From Variovorax sp. 54 (GTDB taxonomy: Bacteria; Pseudomonadota; Gammaproteobacteria; Burkholderiales; Burkholderiaceae_C), in assembly GCF_002754375.1 (NCBI RefSeq), contig NZ_PEFF01000001.1, positions 2,686,501-2,750,500 of the forward strand: DNA of 64,000 bases, read 5' to 3'. Shown in pieces: positions 1 to 9,019 of the stretch. The notes below the pieces were generated by a model. It was not told the origin of the DNA. It did not search any database and saw nothing but the letters and a program-made list of their open reading frames with translations. The position numbers were made by a program, and so were the translations under genes. How positions within the stretch are numbered: the stretch's first letter is position 1; every line of letters starts with the position of its first letter.

Positions 1-768
1 GCAGCATTCGCATCGTTCTGCTCGATTGTCTTGCTCTGCGTGCTGTGCGCGACCTTCATCATGGGCACAAGCGACGGGCCCAACGAATGGGCATCTTTTC
101 TTCCCTCGTTTGGCTTCGCCATGTTCCTGGTTGTGATGGTCTGCACGCAGCTTTTTTATCCTCGAAGCTTTCTGTTTCAACGTGCGCCGACCTATGCGGT
201 CTTCGATAGCGAAGCACAGCGGGGCTACTGGGCAAGTGATGGCCAGTTGCGCCCTGTGGCATGGAAAGAAGTTCGTTTCGATGCCTTCGAAACCAGCCGC
301 CGATTGAGCGCCGGACAATGGCTGCACCAGCATTTCCTGCGGATCGAAAGCTCTGGCCCGAGCGAGGGGCGCAGCGTCGAAATAGCGGTCACTCAGACCT
401 TCGATCGCTTGAGCGGCGCCATGGTGGTTTCCAGGCTCATCAATGCCTCGCGTCGCTTCATGCGCAACAGCCGCGCCATGGGCGCTGACATGGAGGACCT
501 TCGCCTGCAGCCCCAAGGAAGCATTCTTCGGTCCATCGGATCGTGGGTCATCCCGCCCCATCAGTCCCTCAAGACGCACCCCTGGAGCGTTCTTTTCGGG
601 GTGTTCGGCTTTCCATGGGTCAGCTTGTTTTTCATCTTCACCGCCTTCTACATGGCGGCTGTCAAAGCCACGAGCACGCCCGCCCGCTGGCCGGATGAAC
701 TGCTGTCCAGGATCGGGGGAATTCCGGCAGGGTCCCAACTGGAAGCCATCATCTCGTCGAAGGTCTGA
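1..768 (+). CDS. Unrecognised membrane protein, 5' end outside window
   Basis: The reading frame is open from base 1, so the start lies upstream of the window and the TTG at 31 is probably internal. Two hydrophobic segments lie near the visible N terminus (about residues 1-22 and 37-53), followed by a polar domain of roughly 130 residues and a further hydrophobic segment near residues 195-221. This suggests an inner-membrane protein with a cytoplasmic or periplasmic middle domain. I do not recognise the family. It converges on the reductase gene downstream, with a GC-rich hairpin between them. Confidence 0.6.
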   Translation, partial: AAFASFCSIVLLCVLCATFIMGTSDGPNEWASFLPSFGFAMFLVVMVCTQLFYPRSFLFQRAPTYAVFDSEAQRGYWASDGQLRPVAWKEVRFDAFETSRRLSAGQWLHQHFLRIESSGPSEGRSVEIAVTQTFDRLSGAMVVSRLINASRRFMRNSRAMGADMEDLRLQPQGSILRSIGSWVIPPHQSLKTHPWSVLFGVFGFPWVSLFFIFTAFYMAAVKATSTPARWPDELLSRIGGIPAGSQLEAIISSKV

Positions 769-836
769 CCGACCGTTGCGCAAAGCCCGCCCGCGTTTGC
801 CAACGATCCGTCGTCCTCCTGATGCCCCGCTGGGGG

Positions 837-859
837 GCAGCCCCGAACGACGGGGCTGC
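837..859. terminator. GC-rich hairpin between convergent genes
   Basis: Perfect 8-bp inverted repeat GCAGCCCC/GGGGCTGC with a 7-nt loop, lying between the convergent ends of the membrane protein gene and the reductase gene. There is no T run on either side, so it may be a weak terminator or an mRNA 3'-end stabiliser rather than a classical intrinsic terminator. Confidence 0.4.
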
Positions 860-876
860 GGACGCTTTCGGCAGCG

Positions 877-1920
877 TCAGTCTTCGGCGACCTGCAACAC
901 CAGCTTGCCGAAGTTCTCCCCCGCGAACAGCTTGTTCAGCGATTCGGGGAAGGTGTCGAGCCCCTTCACGATGTCTTCCTTGCTCTTCATGCGGCCGTCC
1001 TTCAGGTAGCCGGCCATCTCGGCGATGGCAATCGGGTAACGGTCGGCGTAGTCGAACACCACGATGCCTTCCATGCGCGCACGGTTCACGAGCAGGCTCA
1101 GGTAGTTCTTCGGGCCGGCAGCCGGCATGCTGTTGGCGTTGTTGTACTGGCTGATGGCGCCGCAGATGATCACGCGGGCCTTGCGTGCCAGGCGCGCCAG
1201 CACGGCATCCAGAATCTCGCCGCCGACGTTGTCGAAGTAGATGTCCACGCCCTTCGGGCAGTGGGCCTTGAGGCCTTCGCGCACGGCGCCCGCGCCGACC
1301 TTGTAGTCGATGCAGGCGTCGAAGCCCAGCTCCTTCACCACCCAGTCGCACTTGGCGGCGCCGCCGGCGATGCCGACCACGCGGCAGCCCTTGATCTTGG
1401 CCAGCTGGCCGACGGTCTGGCCCACGGCGCCGGCCGCGCCCGAGACGACAACGGTTTCGCCTGCCTGGGGCATGCCCACGTCCATCAGGCCGAAGTAGCC
1501 GGTCATGCCGGGCATGCCCAGCACGTTGAGCCACTGGGTGATGGTGCCCACGCGCAGGTCGATCTTCACGAGACCGTTGCGCTTGATCTGGTCTTGCGGC
1601 ACGAGCATGTATTCCTGCACGCCGAGCGTGCCGTACACGGTGTCGCCGACGGCGAACTGCGCGTTCTTCGAAGCGATCACGCGGCCGATGCCGCCGGCGC
1701 GCATGACCTCGTCGATGGCCACGGGCGGGATGTAGCTCTTGGCGTCGTTGAGCCAGCCGCGCATGGCGGGGTCGAGCGACAGCGACAGCGTCTTGACGAG
1801 CACGCCGCCCTCGTCGGGCTGGGCCACGGGCTCGGTGCTGAAGCGCCAGTGCTCGCGCGTGGCCGTCCCCTCGGGGCGCTTGGCAAGACGGACCTGGTGG
1901 TTGGTGAGGGGGCTGCTCAT
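877..1920 (-). CDS. NADP-dependent oxidoreductase, CurA/leukotriene B4 12-hydroxydehydrogenase type
   Basis: 347 residues, the usual size of the zinc-free medium-chain dehydrogenase/reductase group that includes E. coli CurA and prostaglandin reductases. These enzymes reduce the C=C bond of enones with NADPH. The N-terminal half carries the family's substrate-domain features (LSLDPAMRGW around 48-56). The Rossmann turn SGAAGAVGQ is at about 160-168. No catalytic-zinc cysteine/histidine set is seen, consistent with the family. The ATG is preceded by AGGAGACAGACACC, a good ribosome site. It is transcribed alone after a 130-nt gap from the DUF3325 gene. The substrate is unknown; the name curA would be over-specific. 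Confidence 0.88.
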   Translation of the reverse strand: MSSPLTNHQVRLAKRPEGTATREHWRFSTEPVAQPDEGGVLVKTLSLSLDPAMRGWLNDAKSYIPPVAIDEVMRAGGIGRVIASKNAQFAVGDTVYGTLGVQEYMLVPQDQIKRNGLVKIDLRVGTITQWLNVLGMPGMTGYFGLMDVGMPQAGETVVVSGAAGAVGQTVGQLAKIKGCRVVGIAGGAAKCDWVVKELGFDACIDYKVGAGAVREGLKAHCPKGVDIYFDNVGGEILDAVLARLARKARVIICGAISQYNNANSMPAAGPKNYLSLLVNRARMEGIVVFDYADRYPIAIAEMAGYLKDGRMKSKEDIVKGLDTFPESLNKLFAGENFGKLVLQVAED

Positions 1921-2050
1921 GGTGTCTGTCTCCTTGACGTGGATGTGCCGGGCGTCGGCGATGCAGGCGCATCGTAGTCGCGGGGCAAGGCCCCGCGCGT
2001 AGCGCAGGCGACAGCCCGCCCTGCCCCCTTCTGCGCCTTCTGCAGCCCTG

Positions 2051-2422
2051 CTATGGAAGCAGGAGCAGCCCGTACACCGCCGCCGTGGCGACGCCCAGCA
2101 CGGAAGCCACGGCGCCGATGCGCCGCGCCCAGGCGGGCCGGTAGCTCACGAGGCCGACCACCACGAGCGCGGCGGCCGTGAGTGCGCCCAGCCACAGCAC
2201 CCAGCCCATGGCCAGCCCGCGCAGGCGCAGGGCGGCGACCAGCGAGAGAAGAAGCAGCGCCGCACCGCCCAGCTGCTGCCAGGGCCGCGACGGGCCCGGC
2301 GTGCGGCCGCGCCCGTGGGCGTCTTCGTAATGCCGGTCCATCGCCAGGCTCAGCGTGACGAAGCCGCCGAGCGCCGACGCGAACAGGGCGCACACCAGCG
2401 CGAAGGCGCTCATCGCGAGCAC
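2051..2422 (-). CDS. DUF3325-type small membrane protein of a siderophore operon
   Basis: 123 residues with about four hydrophobic segments (near 3-25, 50-68, 72-92 and 101-121) and the charged motif MDRHYEDAHGR after the first. This matches the small DUF3325 inner-membrane proteins that commonly sit beside TonB-dependent siderophore receptors and PepSY reductase genes in Proteobacteria. Its biochemical function is not established; a role in ferric-siderophore handling at the inner membrane is inferred from context only. It is the last gene of the iron-uptake unit, 22 nt after the DUF4198 gene. Confidence 0.7.
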   Translation of the reverse strand: MLAMSAFALVCALFASALGGFVTLSLAMDRHYEDAHGRGRTPGPSRPWQQLGGAALLLLSLVAALRLRGLAMGWVLWLGALTAAALVVVGLVSYRPAWARRIGAVASVLGVATAAVYGLLLLP

Positions 2423-2444
2423 CCGCGCGCCGGAAGCCCCGCCC

Positions 2445-3083
2445 TCACCGGACGACGAAGCTCAGCGTGGCAACGTGGCGCGTCTGCGTGTAGGGCTTGC
2501 CGTCCCAGGTGCCCTTGCCGTCCTTGTCGGTGTGGTTCACCTCGACCACGTACTGGCCGGGCCAGGGCGTCTGCAGCGTGACCTTGCCGGCGTCGTCGGT
2601 GGTGAACTTCTTCTCCCACTTGGGCGGGCCGAACACGACCACCTCGGCCTTGGGCAGGGGCTTGCCCGCGAGCAGCAGCGTGAAGCTGTTGCTGTTGGCG
2701 GCCTGCGGCACGAGCTCGAGCGTGTGGCGCGCCACGGTCTCGGTGCGGCCGGTGCGTGCCTGGTAGAGGCTGGCCACGCCCTTGTCGCTGACGTAGGCGC
2801 CCACGAGGCGCGCGTCGCCGCTGGCGTCGGCCTTGACCACGAAGTGGTCGGCATGGCGCGTGGCCGGCGTCTCCTTGCCGTCAGCGGCAATGCCGCGCGG
2901 CGCGCTGACCAGCTTCAGGTGGCCGGCCTCGGTCTCGCGCAGGTCTTCGGCCCATTCGCCGAAGTAGGCCTTGGCCTCGCCGCCCGCGGCGGGCTCGAGC
3001 CAGACGAAGTGGGCGTGCGCGGCGCCCGAGAAAACGAACGCGGCCGCCGCGAGGGTGGCAAGGGAGAACAGGGGTTTCTTCAT
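2445..3083 (-). CDS. DUF4198 periplasmic protein
   Basis: 212 residues. The N terminus is a clear signal peptide (two Lys, hydrophobic stretch, AHA cleavage site near 24), after which the mature protein begins HFVWLEP, the hallmark start of DUF4198 proteins. The remainder looks like beta-sandwich domains, including a C-terminal Ig/CarboxypepD-like part around 135-210. DUF4198 proteins are exported and often accompany metal uptake systems. It lies 60 nt downstream of the second TonB receptor and is likely co-transcribed, so a periplasmic role in iron acquisition is inferred. Confidence 0.75.
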   Translation of the reverse strand: MKKPLFSLATLAAAAFVFSGAAHAHFVWLEPAAGGEAKAYFGEWAEDLRETEAGHLKLVSAPRGIAADGKETPATRHADHFVVKADASGDARLVGAYVSDKGVASLYQARTGRTETVARHTLELVPQAANSNSFTLLLAGKPLPKAEVVVFGPPKWEKKFTTDDAGKVTLQTPWPGQYVVEVNHTDKDGKGTWDGKPYTQTRHVATLSFVVR

Positions 3084-3143
3084 GGTCGAGGTTCCTGGGT
3101 TGATTGAGATGGCATGGTTGAGACGGAATGGGAGGCGGCTTGT

Positions 3144-5369
3144 TCAGAACTTGGCGCGCAGGGTGACGCTCACGTTGCGCGGCTCGCCCCAGAACACGCT
3201 GTCGTAGAAGCCCACGTTGCGGTAGTACTTCTTGTCGAAGACGTTGCGGATGTTCAGCTGCGCCGTGAGGTTCTTGTGGATCTCGTAGCTGGCCATGAGG
3301 CTGAAGACCGCGTACGCCTTCTGCGAGATGCGCGGCAGCGGGTCCTTCATGCTGAACAGCGGCGGCTGGCCGTACCATGACTCGCCGTAGATGCTGCTTT
3401 GCGCCGTCATGTCGCCGCCGACCTTCAGGCCGCGCCAGGCGCCGCCGAAGCGGTAGGCGGTCGCAAAGCGCAGCAGGTGCCTGGGCTGGTTGGGCACGGC
3501 GCGTGCGCCCTTGGCGGTCTTCGCGTCGAGGTAGGTGTAGCCGGCGGTCACGTTCCAGTCGGGCGTGATCTGGCCCGACACGTCGAACTCCAGGCCGCGC
3601 GCGGTCACGCCGTCGCCGCTGGCCACGTAGGCCTGGCCGCCGTCGGGCAGGCGGAAGCCGGCGGATACGCTGCGGTCGAGTTCGGCCAGGTTCTTCTTCT
3701 TGACCTGAAACACGGCGGCCGACGCATTGAGCGCACCGCCGAAGTACTCGCCCTTCAGGCCCAGCTCGGCGCTGGTGCCGGTCTCGGGCGTGAGGTACTG
3801 GTCGTTGCGGTCTTTCTGGGTCTGCGGGCGGAACAGCGTGGTGTAGCTGCCATACAGCGAATGGTGCTTGTCCAGGTCGTAGACCACGCCGACATACGGC
3901 GTGACCTCGTCCTTCGATTCCGACTTGCCCGTGGTGCGCCGGTACTGGCCTGCCGTGTTGTAGGCGTGCGTGTAGCTGCGGTAGTTGCTCACGCGCGCGC
4001 CGACGATCACGCTCAGCGGGTCGGTGAGGCTGAAGCGGCCCGCCATGTAGCCGCCGTTGAGCTGCGTGAAGCCCACGCTCTTGGAGCCGTCGGCCAGGAA
4101 GACCGGTCGCGGGATGTTGCCGGTCCACAACCGGTAATCGGGAATGGCGTCGGGGTACGCACGCAGGTCGCGCCCGCCCGGCGTGGTGTAGGTCTGGTTG
4201 CCGCCGTTCCATCCGGCGATGAAGGTGTGACGCCGCCCGAACAGACTGAAGGGGCCGGTGGCATAGAGGTCGAAGTTGTCATTGACGTACTTGCCTTCGC
4301 CGTAGTTGCCGGTCCACAGCGACATGCCCTGGCCCGTGAAGCGGTTGGGGTAGCCGGCGCCGCCGTAGGCCACGGTGGTGTTGTTGGCGCTGGTGGTGCG
4401 CGCATAGCCCAGGTGCACCTTCCAGTCGTTGTCGAAGCGGTGCTGCAGCGAGACAAAAGTCGTGTGCTGCTTGTTGGCCCAGGTGCTCCAGGGCGTGCTG
4501 AGGCTGGTGTTGCGCGGCAGGTTGGCCAGCGTGCCGTCGTGGTTCCAGTAGGGCACGGCGCCCCAGGTCGCGCCCGTGGGCTTGTTGTCCTGGAAGTCGA
4601 TGCCGGCGGTGAGCAGCGTGGAGCGCGTGAGGTCGGCTTCGACGATCACCATGCCCACGGTTTTTCGCTCGTGGTACATGTCCATGTAGGAGTCGCGGTC
4701 CTGCCAGGCCAGCGCGGTGCGCGCGCGGATGCGGCCGTCGGCAGTGAGCGGCACCGACAGGTCGACCTCGGCGCGCTTGTGGTTCCAGCGCCCGTAGGTG
4801 AGCGAGGCGCTGCCCTGGAACTCGCGCGTGGGGCGCTTGCGCACCGAGTTGATGGTCGCCGACGGATCGCCGGTGCCGCCCATGAGGCCGGTGGCGCCGC
4901 GGATGACCTCGATGCGGTCGTACAGCACGGTGTCGGACAGTGGCGAGTTCGGGCCGCGCGGCATGCCGTCGATCTGGAAGTTGTTGATCGAGAAGCCGCG
5001 CGCCGCGTAGTTCACGCGCTCGCTGTCGGCCTGCCCGACCATGATGCCGGTGGTCTGGCCCAGCACGTCGTCGATGCGGGCGCTGCCCAGGTCGTCCATG
5101 CGCTCGCGCGTGATCACGGTCACCGACTGCGGCGTCTCGCGGATCGACAGGTCCATGCGCGTCGCGGTGGACGCCTGCTCGGCGGTGTAGGAGCGGCTGC
5201 CCTCGGTGCGGCCGCTGCGGTCGCCCGAGACGGTGACTTCGGACAGCGCCGCGCCGCTGGCGGCGGGCTGTTGCTGCTGCTGCGCGCTGACAACGCCGCA
5301 GCAAAGCAGGGCGACAAGGGCCACGGGAGACCGCCGGAAGCGGGCGCGTGAAAACGAATGCTGGTTCAT
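3144..5369 (-). CDS. TonB-dependent siderophore receptor (no STN domain)
   Basis: 741 residues, typical for FhuE/FpvA-like outer-membrane ferric-siderophore receptors. A signal peptide ends in VSAQ near residue 30. A TonB-box-like stretch (LSEVTVSG) follows at about 42-49. The plug domain covers about 70-180 (RETPQSVTVITRERMDD) and a beta-barrel makes up the rest, ending in an aromatic/basic C terminus (VTLRAKF) expected for outer-membrane insertion. It lacks the N-terminal STN signalling domain found in the upstream receptor, so it probably transports without signalling to FecR. It follows that receptor by 127 nt. The siderophore cannot be named. Confidence 0.93.
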   Translation of the reverse strand: MNQHSFSRARFRRSPVALVALLCCGVVSAQQQQQPAASGAALSEVTVSGDRSGRTEGSRSYTAEQASTATRMDLSIRETPQSVTVITRERMDDLGSARIDDVLGQTTGIMVGQADSERVNYAARGFSINNFQIDGMPRGPNSPLSDTVLYDRIEVIRGATGLMGGTGDPSATINSVRKRPTREFQGSASLTYGRWNHKRAEVDLSVPLTADGRIRARTALAWQDRDSYMDMYHERKTVGMVIVEADLTRSTLLTAGIDFQDNKPTGATWGAVPYWNHDGTLANLPRNTSLSTPWSTWANKQHTTFVSLQHRFDNDWKVHLGYARTTSANNTTVAYGGAGYPNRFTGQGMSLWTGNYGEGKYVNDNFDLYATGPFSLFGRRHTFIAGWNGGNQTYTTPGGRDLRAYPDAIPDYRLWTGNIPRPVFLADGSKSVGFTQLNGGYMAGRFSLTDPLSVIVGARVSNYRSYTHAYNTAGQYRRTTGKSESKDEVTPYVGVVYDLDKHHSLYGSYTTLFRPQTQKDRNDQYLTPETGTSAELGLKGEYFGGALNASAAVFQVKKKNLAELDRSVSAGFRLPDGGQAYVASGDGVTARGLEFDVSGQITPDWNVTAGYTYLDAKTAKGARAVPNQPRHLLRFATAYRFGGAWRGLKVGGDMTAQSSIYGESWYGQPPLFSMKDPLPRISQKAYAVFSLMASYEIHKNLTAQLNIRNVFDKKYYRNVGFYDSVFWGEPRNVSVTLRAKF

Positions 5370-5496
5370 GGCATGAAGAAAGGGGACGGCCCGACCCGTG
5401 AGATCGGCAACCGCCCGTTGGCAGGAGATGGCTAGCGACGCACACCGGCCGCGAAGGGGCCGGCAGCGACCTGGCTGCGGAGAAAAAAACAGTGCG

Positions 5497-7995
5497 TCAG
5501 TAGGTGCCGCGCAAGGTCACGAGCAGGTGGCGCGGGGCACCGTAGAAGCTGCTGCTGGTGCTGGTGCGGTAGCGCGTGTCGAAGACGTTGTTCAGCGCCA
5601 CCGACACGGCGAGGTGCTTGTTGATCGGGTAGCGCGCCATGAGGTCGAGCGTGGTGAAGGCCTGCTGCGTGAAGCGCGCGTGGCCCGAAGGACCGAGGCC
5701 GGTGCTGTAGGTGTCGCTCTGCCAGTTCAGGCCGCCGCCCACGGTGAGGCCGTTGCCGATGCCGGCGATGCGGTAGCTGGTGAAGAGCTTCAGCAGGTTC
5801 TTCGGCACCTGCGTGTTCAAGCGTTGGCCGGCCGCGTCGCGCGCCACGCTGTGCGCAAAGCCGCCGCCGACCTGCCAACCGGGCAGCAGCTCGCCGGCGA
5901 TTTCAAATTCGTGGCCGCGCGTGGTCGTGCCCTTGGCCGCGCGGTAGGCGGCCGAGCCGTCGGGCGCGAATTCGTTGTCCAGGCGCACGGCGAGGTTGTC
6001 CTGCTTCACCTGGAACACGGCGGCACTGAGGTTGAGCCGGTCGTTGTAGAACGCGCCCTTCACGCCCGCTTCGTAGGCGTGGCCTTCGAGCGGATCGAGG
6101 TAGGTGCCGCTGCGGTCCTTGCTGGCCTGCGGCTTGAAGATGCTGGTGTAGCTGGCGTAGGCCGACCAGTGCTTGTCGAGGTCGAACACCACGCCCGCGT
6201 ACGGCGTGACGACGCCCTTCTCGCTGCGCGTCGTGAAGGTGGCGGTGCTCTGCGAAGGGAAGCTGCGCGTCACGTCCTTCCAGTCGCTCGCGCGTGCGCC
6301 GACGATGACCGAGAGCGCATCGGTGGGCCGCAGCCGCACCGTGGCATAGGCGCCAGTCTGGCGCGTGGACGTGTCCTGCCGACCGGTCACGGGCTGATGC
6401 GGTTGGGCCGGCAGGTCGCCGGTCCAGCTGTTGAAGTTCGCCAGCCACGGGTCGAAGCCCGCCACGTTCCAGCCCGCGTACAGCGGCGCGTCGCTGTGTG
6501 TGCGCGAGGCGTTGTAGCCCAGCACCAGCGCGTGGCGCCGGCCGAAGAGTTCGAAGGGGCCGCTCGCGTACAGGTCGAACGCGTTCTGCACCGGCACCGC
6601 GTTCCAGCGGTGGGTCCACAGGCCGAGCCCCGCACCCGTGGCGCGGTTCATATAGCCGCGCAGCGCGTAGCCGATGACGTCGTCGTAGGCGCGGCGCGAG
6701 CGGTTGAAGGCGGCGTGCACGGCCCAGCCGCTGTCGAAGCGGTGATCGAGCGCAGCGAAGTACTGGCGCTGGTCCTGGTACGAATGGGCCCAGCGCGCGG
6801 CGGCGCTGCGCGAGCGGCCGTAGTCGGCCTCGGTGCCGTCGCTGAAAAACAGCGGCAGGCCGGCGCGCGCCACGCCGTCGTTGTCGTGGCGCTGCAGTTC
6901 GAAGCCGGCGCTCAGGCGCGTGGTGCGCGTGAGGTCGGCTTCGACGATGCCGTAGAACAGGCGCTTGTTCTCGTGGTGGCGCTCGATCCACGAGTCGCCA
7001 TCTTGAACAGCCGCGACCACACGCGCACGCACCCGGCCGTCGGCGGTGACGGGCCCGCCGATGTCGAGCTCGGCGCGCTGGCGGTTCCAGGTGCCCGCGC
7101 TGAACGAGGCGCTCGCCTGCAGCGCGTTGCCCGGGCGCTTGCGCACGAGGTTGACGGTGGCCGCCGGCGTGCCCACGCCGTTGAGCAGGCCGGTGGCGCC
7201 GCGCACCACTTCGACGCGGTCGTAGAAGGCCAGGTCGCCCGTCTGCAGCAGCCAGGTGCCGGCCTGCGGGATGCCGTCGACCTGGTAGTTCTCGACCTCG
7301 AAGCCGCGCGAATAGACGGCATTGGCGTCGGTGCCGGCGTTGCCGCTCTGCACGAAGCTCAGGCCGGGCGTCTGGCGCAGCACGTCGCTGATCTGGCTCA
7401 GGCCCTGGTCGTCGAGGCGCTCGCGCGTGAGCACACTGACCGACTGCGGCGTCTCGCGCAAGCTGAGTTCGAGCCGCGTCGCAGTGCCGATCGCGCCGTC
7501 GGTGGTGTAGGAGCCCGTGCCTTCGGTGACGGTGCCGATGTCGCGCCCGCCGGTGACTGTGACCTCGCTGAGCGCACCGCCTGCGGCGGGTGCTTCGGCC
7601 TGCGGTTTCGGGCCTGGTGGTCGCTGCGCCGCGACGCGCAGCGCGTAGCCGCCGGACGCGCCGCGCACCGCTTCAAGGCCGCTGCCTTCGAGCAGCTGCA
7701 GCAGCGCCTCGCGCGCCGTGTAGCGGCCCTGCAGCGCGGGCGCGCGCTTGCCGCGCACGACCTCGGCATCGACACCGAGCAGCAGCCCCGTGCGCACGGC
7801 GAGCGCGGTCAGCGCACCGCTCAGCGGCTGCGCGGGCTGGTGCCACTCGAAGGCCGCGTCAGCAGTGGGCGTTTGCGCGGCAGCCGGCACGGTGAGCAGC
7901 ACCAGGCTCGCGAGCGCGAAGGCACGGCGCAGGCGACGCCAGCGCTTCACGCCAGCGTGCGCGGTCTCGGTCGGGTCTGCGGCAGGTCCTGTCAT
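5497..7995 (-). CDS. TonB-dependent siderophore receptor with STN signalling domain (FecA/FpvA type)
   Basis: 832 residues. An unusually long basic N-terminal leader precedes the signal sequence, which ends AAAQ near 41. An STN (secretin/TonB short N-terminal) domain follows at about 50-125, then a TonB box (LSEVTVTG), a plug (RETPQSVSVLTRERLDD) and a beta-barrel. An STN domain means that ligand binding is reported to an inner-membrane FecR anti-sigma factor, and fecR-fecI lie immediately upstream. This is therefore the signalling receptor of the locus. An 8-bp hairpin lies just upstream of the ATG. Confidence 0.93.
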   Translation of the reverse strand: MTGPAADPTETAHAGVKRWRRLRRAFALASLVLLTVPAAAQTPTADAAFEWHQPAQPLSGALTALAVRTGLLLGVDAEVVRGKRAPALQGRYTAREALLQLLEGSGLEAVRGASGGYALRVAAQRPPGPKPQAEAPAAGGALSEVTVTGGRDIGTVTEGTGSYTTDGAIGTATRLELSLRETPQSVSVLTRERLDDQGLSQISDVLRQTPGLSFVQSGNAGTDANAVYSRGFEVENYQVDGIPQAGTWLLQTGDLAFYDRVEVVRGATGLLNGVGTPAATVNLVRKRPGNALQASASFSAGTWNRQRAELDIGGPVTADGRVRARVVAAVQDGDSWIERHHENKRLFYGIVEADLTRTTRLSAGFELQRHDNDGVARAGLPLFFSDGTEADYGRSRSAAARWAHSYQDQRQYFAALDHRFDSGWAVHAAFNRSRRAYDDVIGYALRGYMNRATGAGLGLWTHRWNAVPVQNAFDLYASGPFELFGRRHALVLGYNASRTHSDAPLYAGWNVAGFDPWLANFNSWTGDLPAQPHQPVTGRQDTSTRQTGAYATVRLRPTDALSVIVGARASDWKDVTRSFPSQSTATFTTRSEKGVVTPYAGVVFDLDKHWSAYASYTSIFKPQASKDRSGTYLDPLEGHAYEAGVKGAFYNDRLNLSAAVFQVKQDNLAVRLDNEFAPDGSAAYRAAKGTTTRGHEFEIAGELLPGWQVGGGFAHSVARDAAGQRLNTQVPKNLLKLFTSYRIAGIGNGLTVGGGLNWQSDTYSTGLGPSGHARFTQQAFTTLDLMARYPINKHLAVSVALNNVFDTRYRTSTSSSFYGAPRHLLVTLRGTY

Positions 7996-7998
7996 GGT

Positions 7999-8020
7999 GT
8001 GGTGAATCTCTTTTCACCAC
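7999..8020 (-). promoter_or_regulatory. Hairpin in leader of the STN receptor gene
   Basis: Perfect inverted repeat GTGGTGAA/TTCACCAC around a six-base loop, 4 bases upstream of the receptor ATG. On the coding strand the loop reads AAGAGA, a purine run that could act as the ribosome site. The arrangement suggests possible translational control, but no experiment or conservation is available here. Confidence 0.35.
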
Positions 8021-8080
8021 CTATGACAAGCGGGCACGGGAAACGGGTAGCGGTGGGTGCGAAAAAGTTCAGCCGCCCGG

Positions 8081-9019
8081 TCACGGCGGCGCCGTGGTGG
8101 TCACGCGCACGAGCCACGGCGACAGCGTCGAGACGCGCAAGCTCGGCAGCGCGCTGGCGAGCAGCGCGAGCGCGGCGTCGCTCTGCTGGATCGGCAGCAC
8201 ACCGGTGAAGCGCAGCGCGCCCAGGGCCTCGTCGTCGGCCAGCAGCAGGCCGGGCCGGTGCTGGCCGAGCTGGCGCAGCACCTCGGCCACGGGCGCGTCG
8301 TCGAACACCAGCCGGCCCTGCGGCCACGCCAGGCCGCCGGGCGCGGCGGGCACGGTGTCGGTGGTGACGCCGCGGCGGTCGAAGCGCACCTGTTGCCCCG
8401 CCTGCACATCGACCCAGCGGTCGTCGCCGCCGTCCAGCGGCTGTACGCGCACGCGCGATTCGGTGACGGTGACGAGCGTGTCGCCCGCCTCGCGCCGCAC
8501 GGCGTAGCGCGTGCCCAGCGCCTGCGCGGTGCCGTCGCGGTCGACCACGGCAAAGGGCTTGTCGCCGTGCGCGACCTCGACGAAGACCTCGCCGCGCAGC
8601 AGCTGCACGCGGCGCACGCTGCCGGAGAAATCGATGTCGATGGCCGAGTCGCTGTTCAGCGCGACGCGGCTGCCGTCCTCCAGCCGCAGGTGGCGGATCT
8701 CACCGACGCCGGTGCGCTCGTCGGCCAGCCAGGCCTGCCACGGCATCGCGGCGCCCGCCACGAGCAGGCAGGGCAGCAGCACGAGCGCGCCGAGCATCTG
8801 GCGCGACGGGCCGCGGCGCGCGGGCTGCGGCGCGGGGGTGTCGGGCGTCACCGATTCCCACATGCGGCGCATCTCGGCCAGCAGGCGCGCATGGCGCTCG
8901 TCGAGTGCGCACCACGCGTCGCAGGCGGCGCGCGTGGCGTCGTCGACCGCATCGTCGGCGAGGGTCACGGCCCAGAGCGCCGCCTCCTGGCGGAGGCGCT
9001 CGGCAGCCGCGTCAGGCAT
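8081..9019 (-). CDS. FecR family anti-sigma regulator
   Basis: 312 residues from the ATG at 9019, chosen because it overlaps the sigma gene stop by 8 bases and gives the usual FecR length. The N-terminal DUF4880-like segment (about 5-55) binds the sigma factor. A single membrane span lies near 74-92. The periplasmic FecR domain with RHLRLEDGSRVALNSDSAI lies around 106-124, and a DUF4974/STN-like domain is at the C terminus. The protein transmits the receptor signal to FecI. It sits between fecI and the STN receptor, the canonical arrangement. Confidence 0.9.
   Translation of the reverse strand: MPDAAAERLRQEAALWAVTLADDAVDDATRAACDAWCALDERHARLLAEMRRMWESVTPDTPAPQPARRGPSRQMLGALVLLPCLLVAGAAMPWQAWLADERTGVGEIRHLRLEDGSRVALNSDSAIDIDFSGSVRRVQLLRGEVFVEVAHGDKPFAVVDRDGTAQALGTRYAVRREAGDTLVTVTESRVRVQPLDGGDDRWVDVQAGQQVRFDRRGVTTDTVPAAPGGLAWPQGRLVFDDAPVAEVLRQLGQHRPGLLLADDEALGALRFTGVLPIQQSDAALALLASALPSLRVSTLSPWLVRVTTTAPP

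Noticed and set aside
5446..5464. CCGGCC/GGCCGG hairpin between the two receptor genes
   Set aside because: On the coding strand the T-rich run precedes the stem rather than following it, so it is not a proper terminator for the upstream gene.
3399..8208. Long plus-strand open frames opposite the two receptors
   Set aside because: Antisense shadows of well-recognised TonB-dependent receptors; compositionally biased with no domain.
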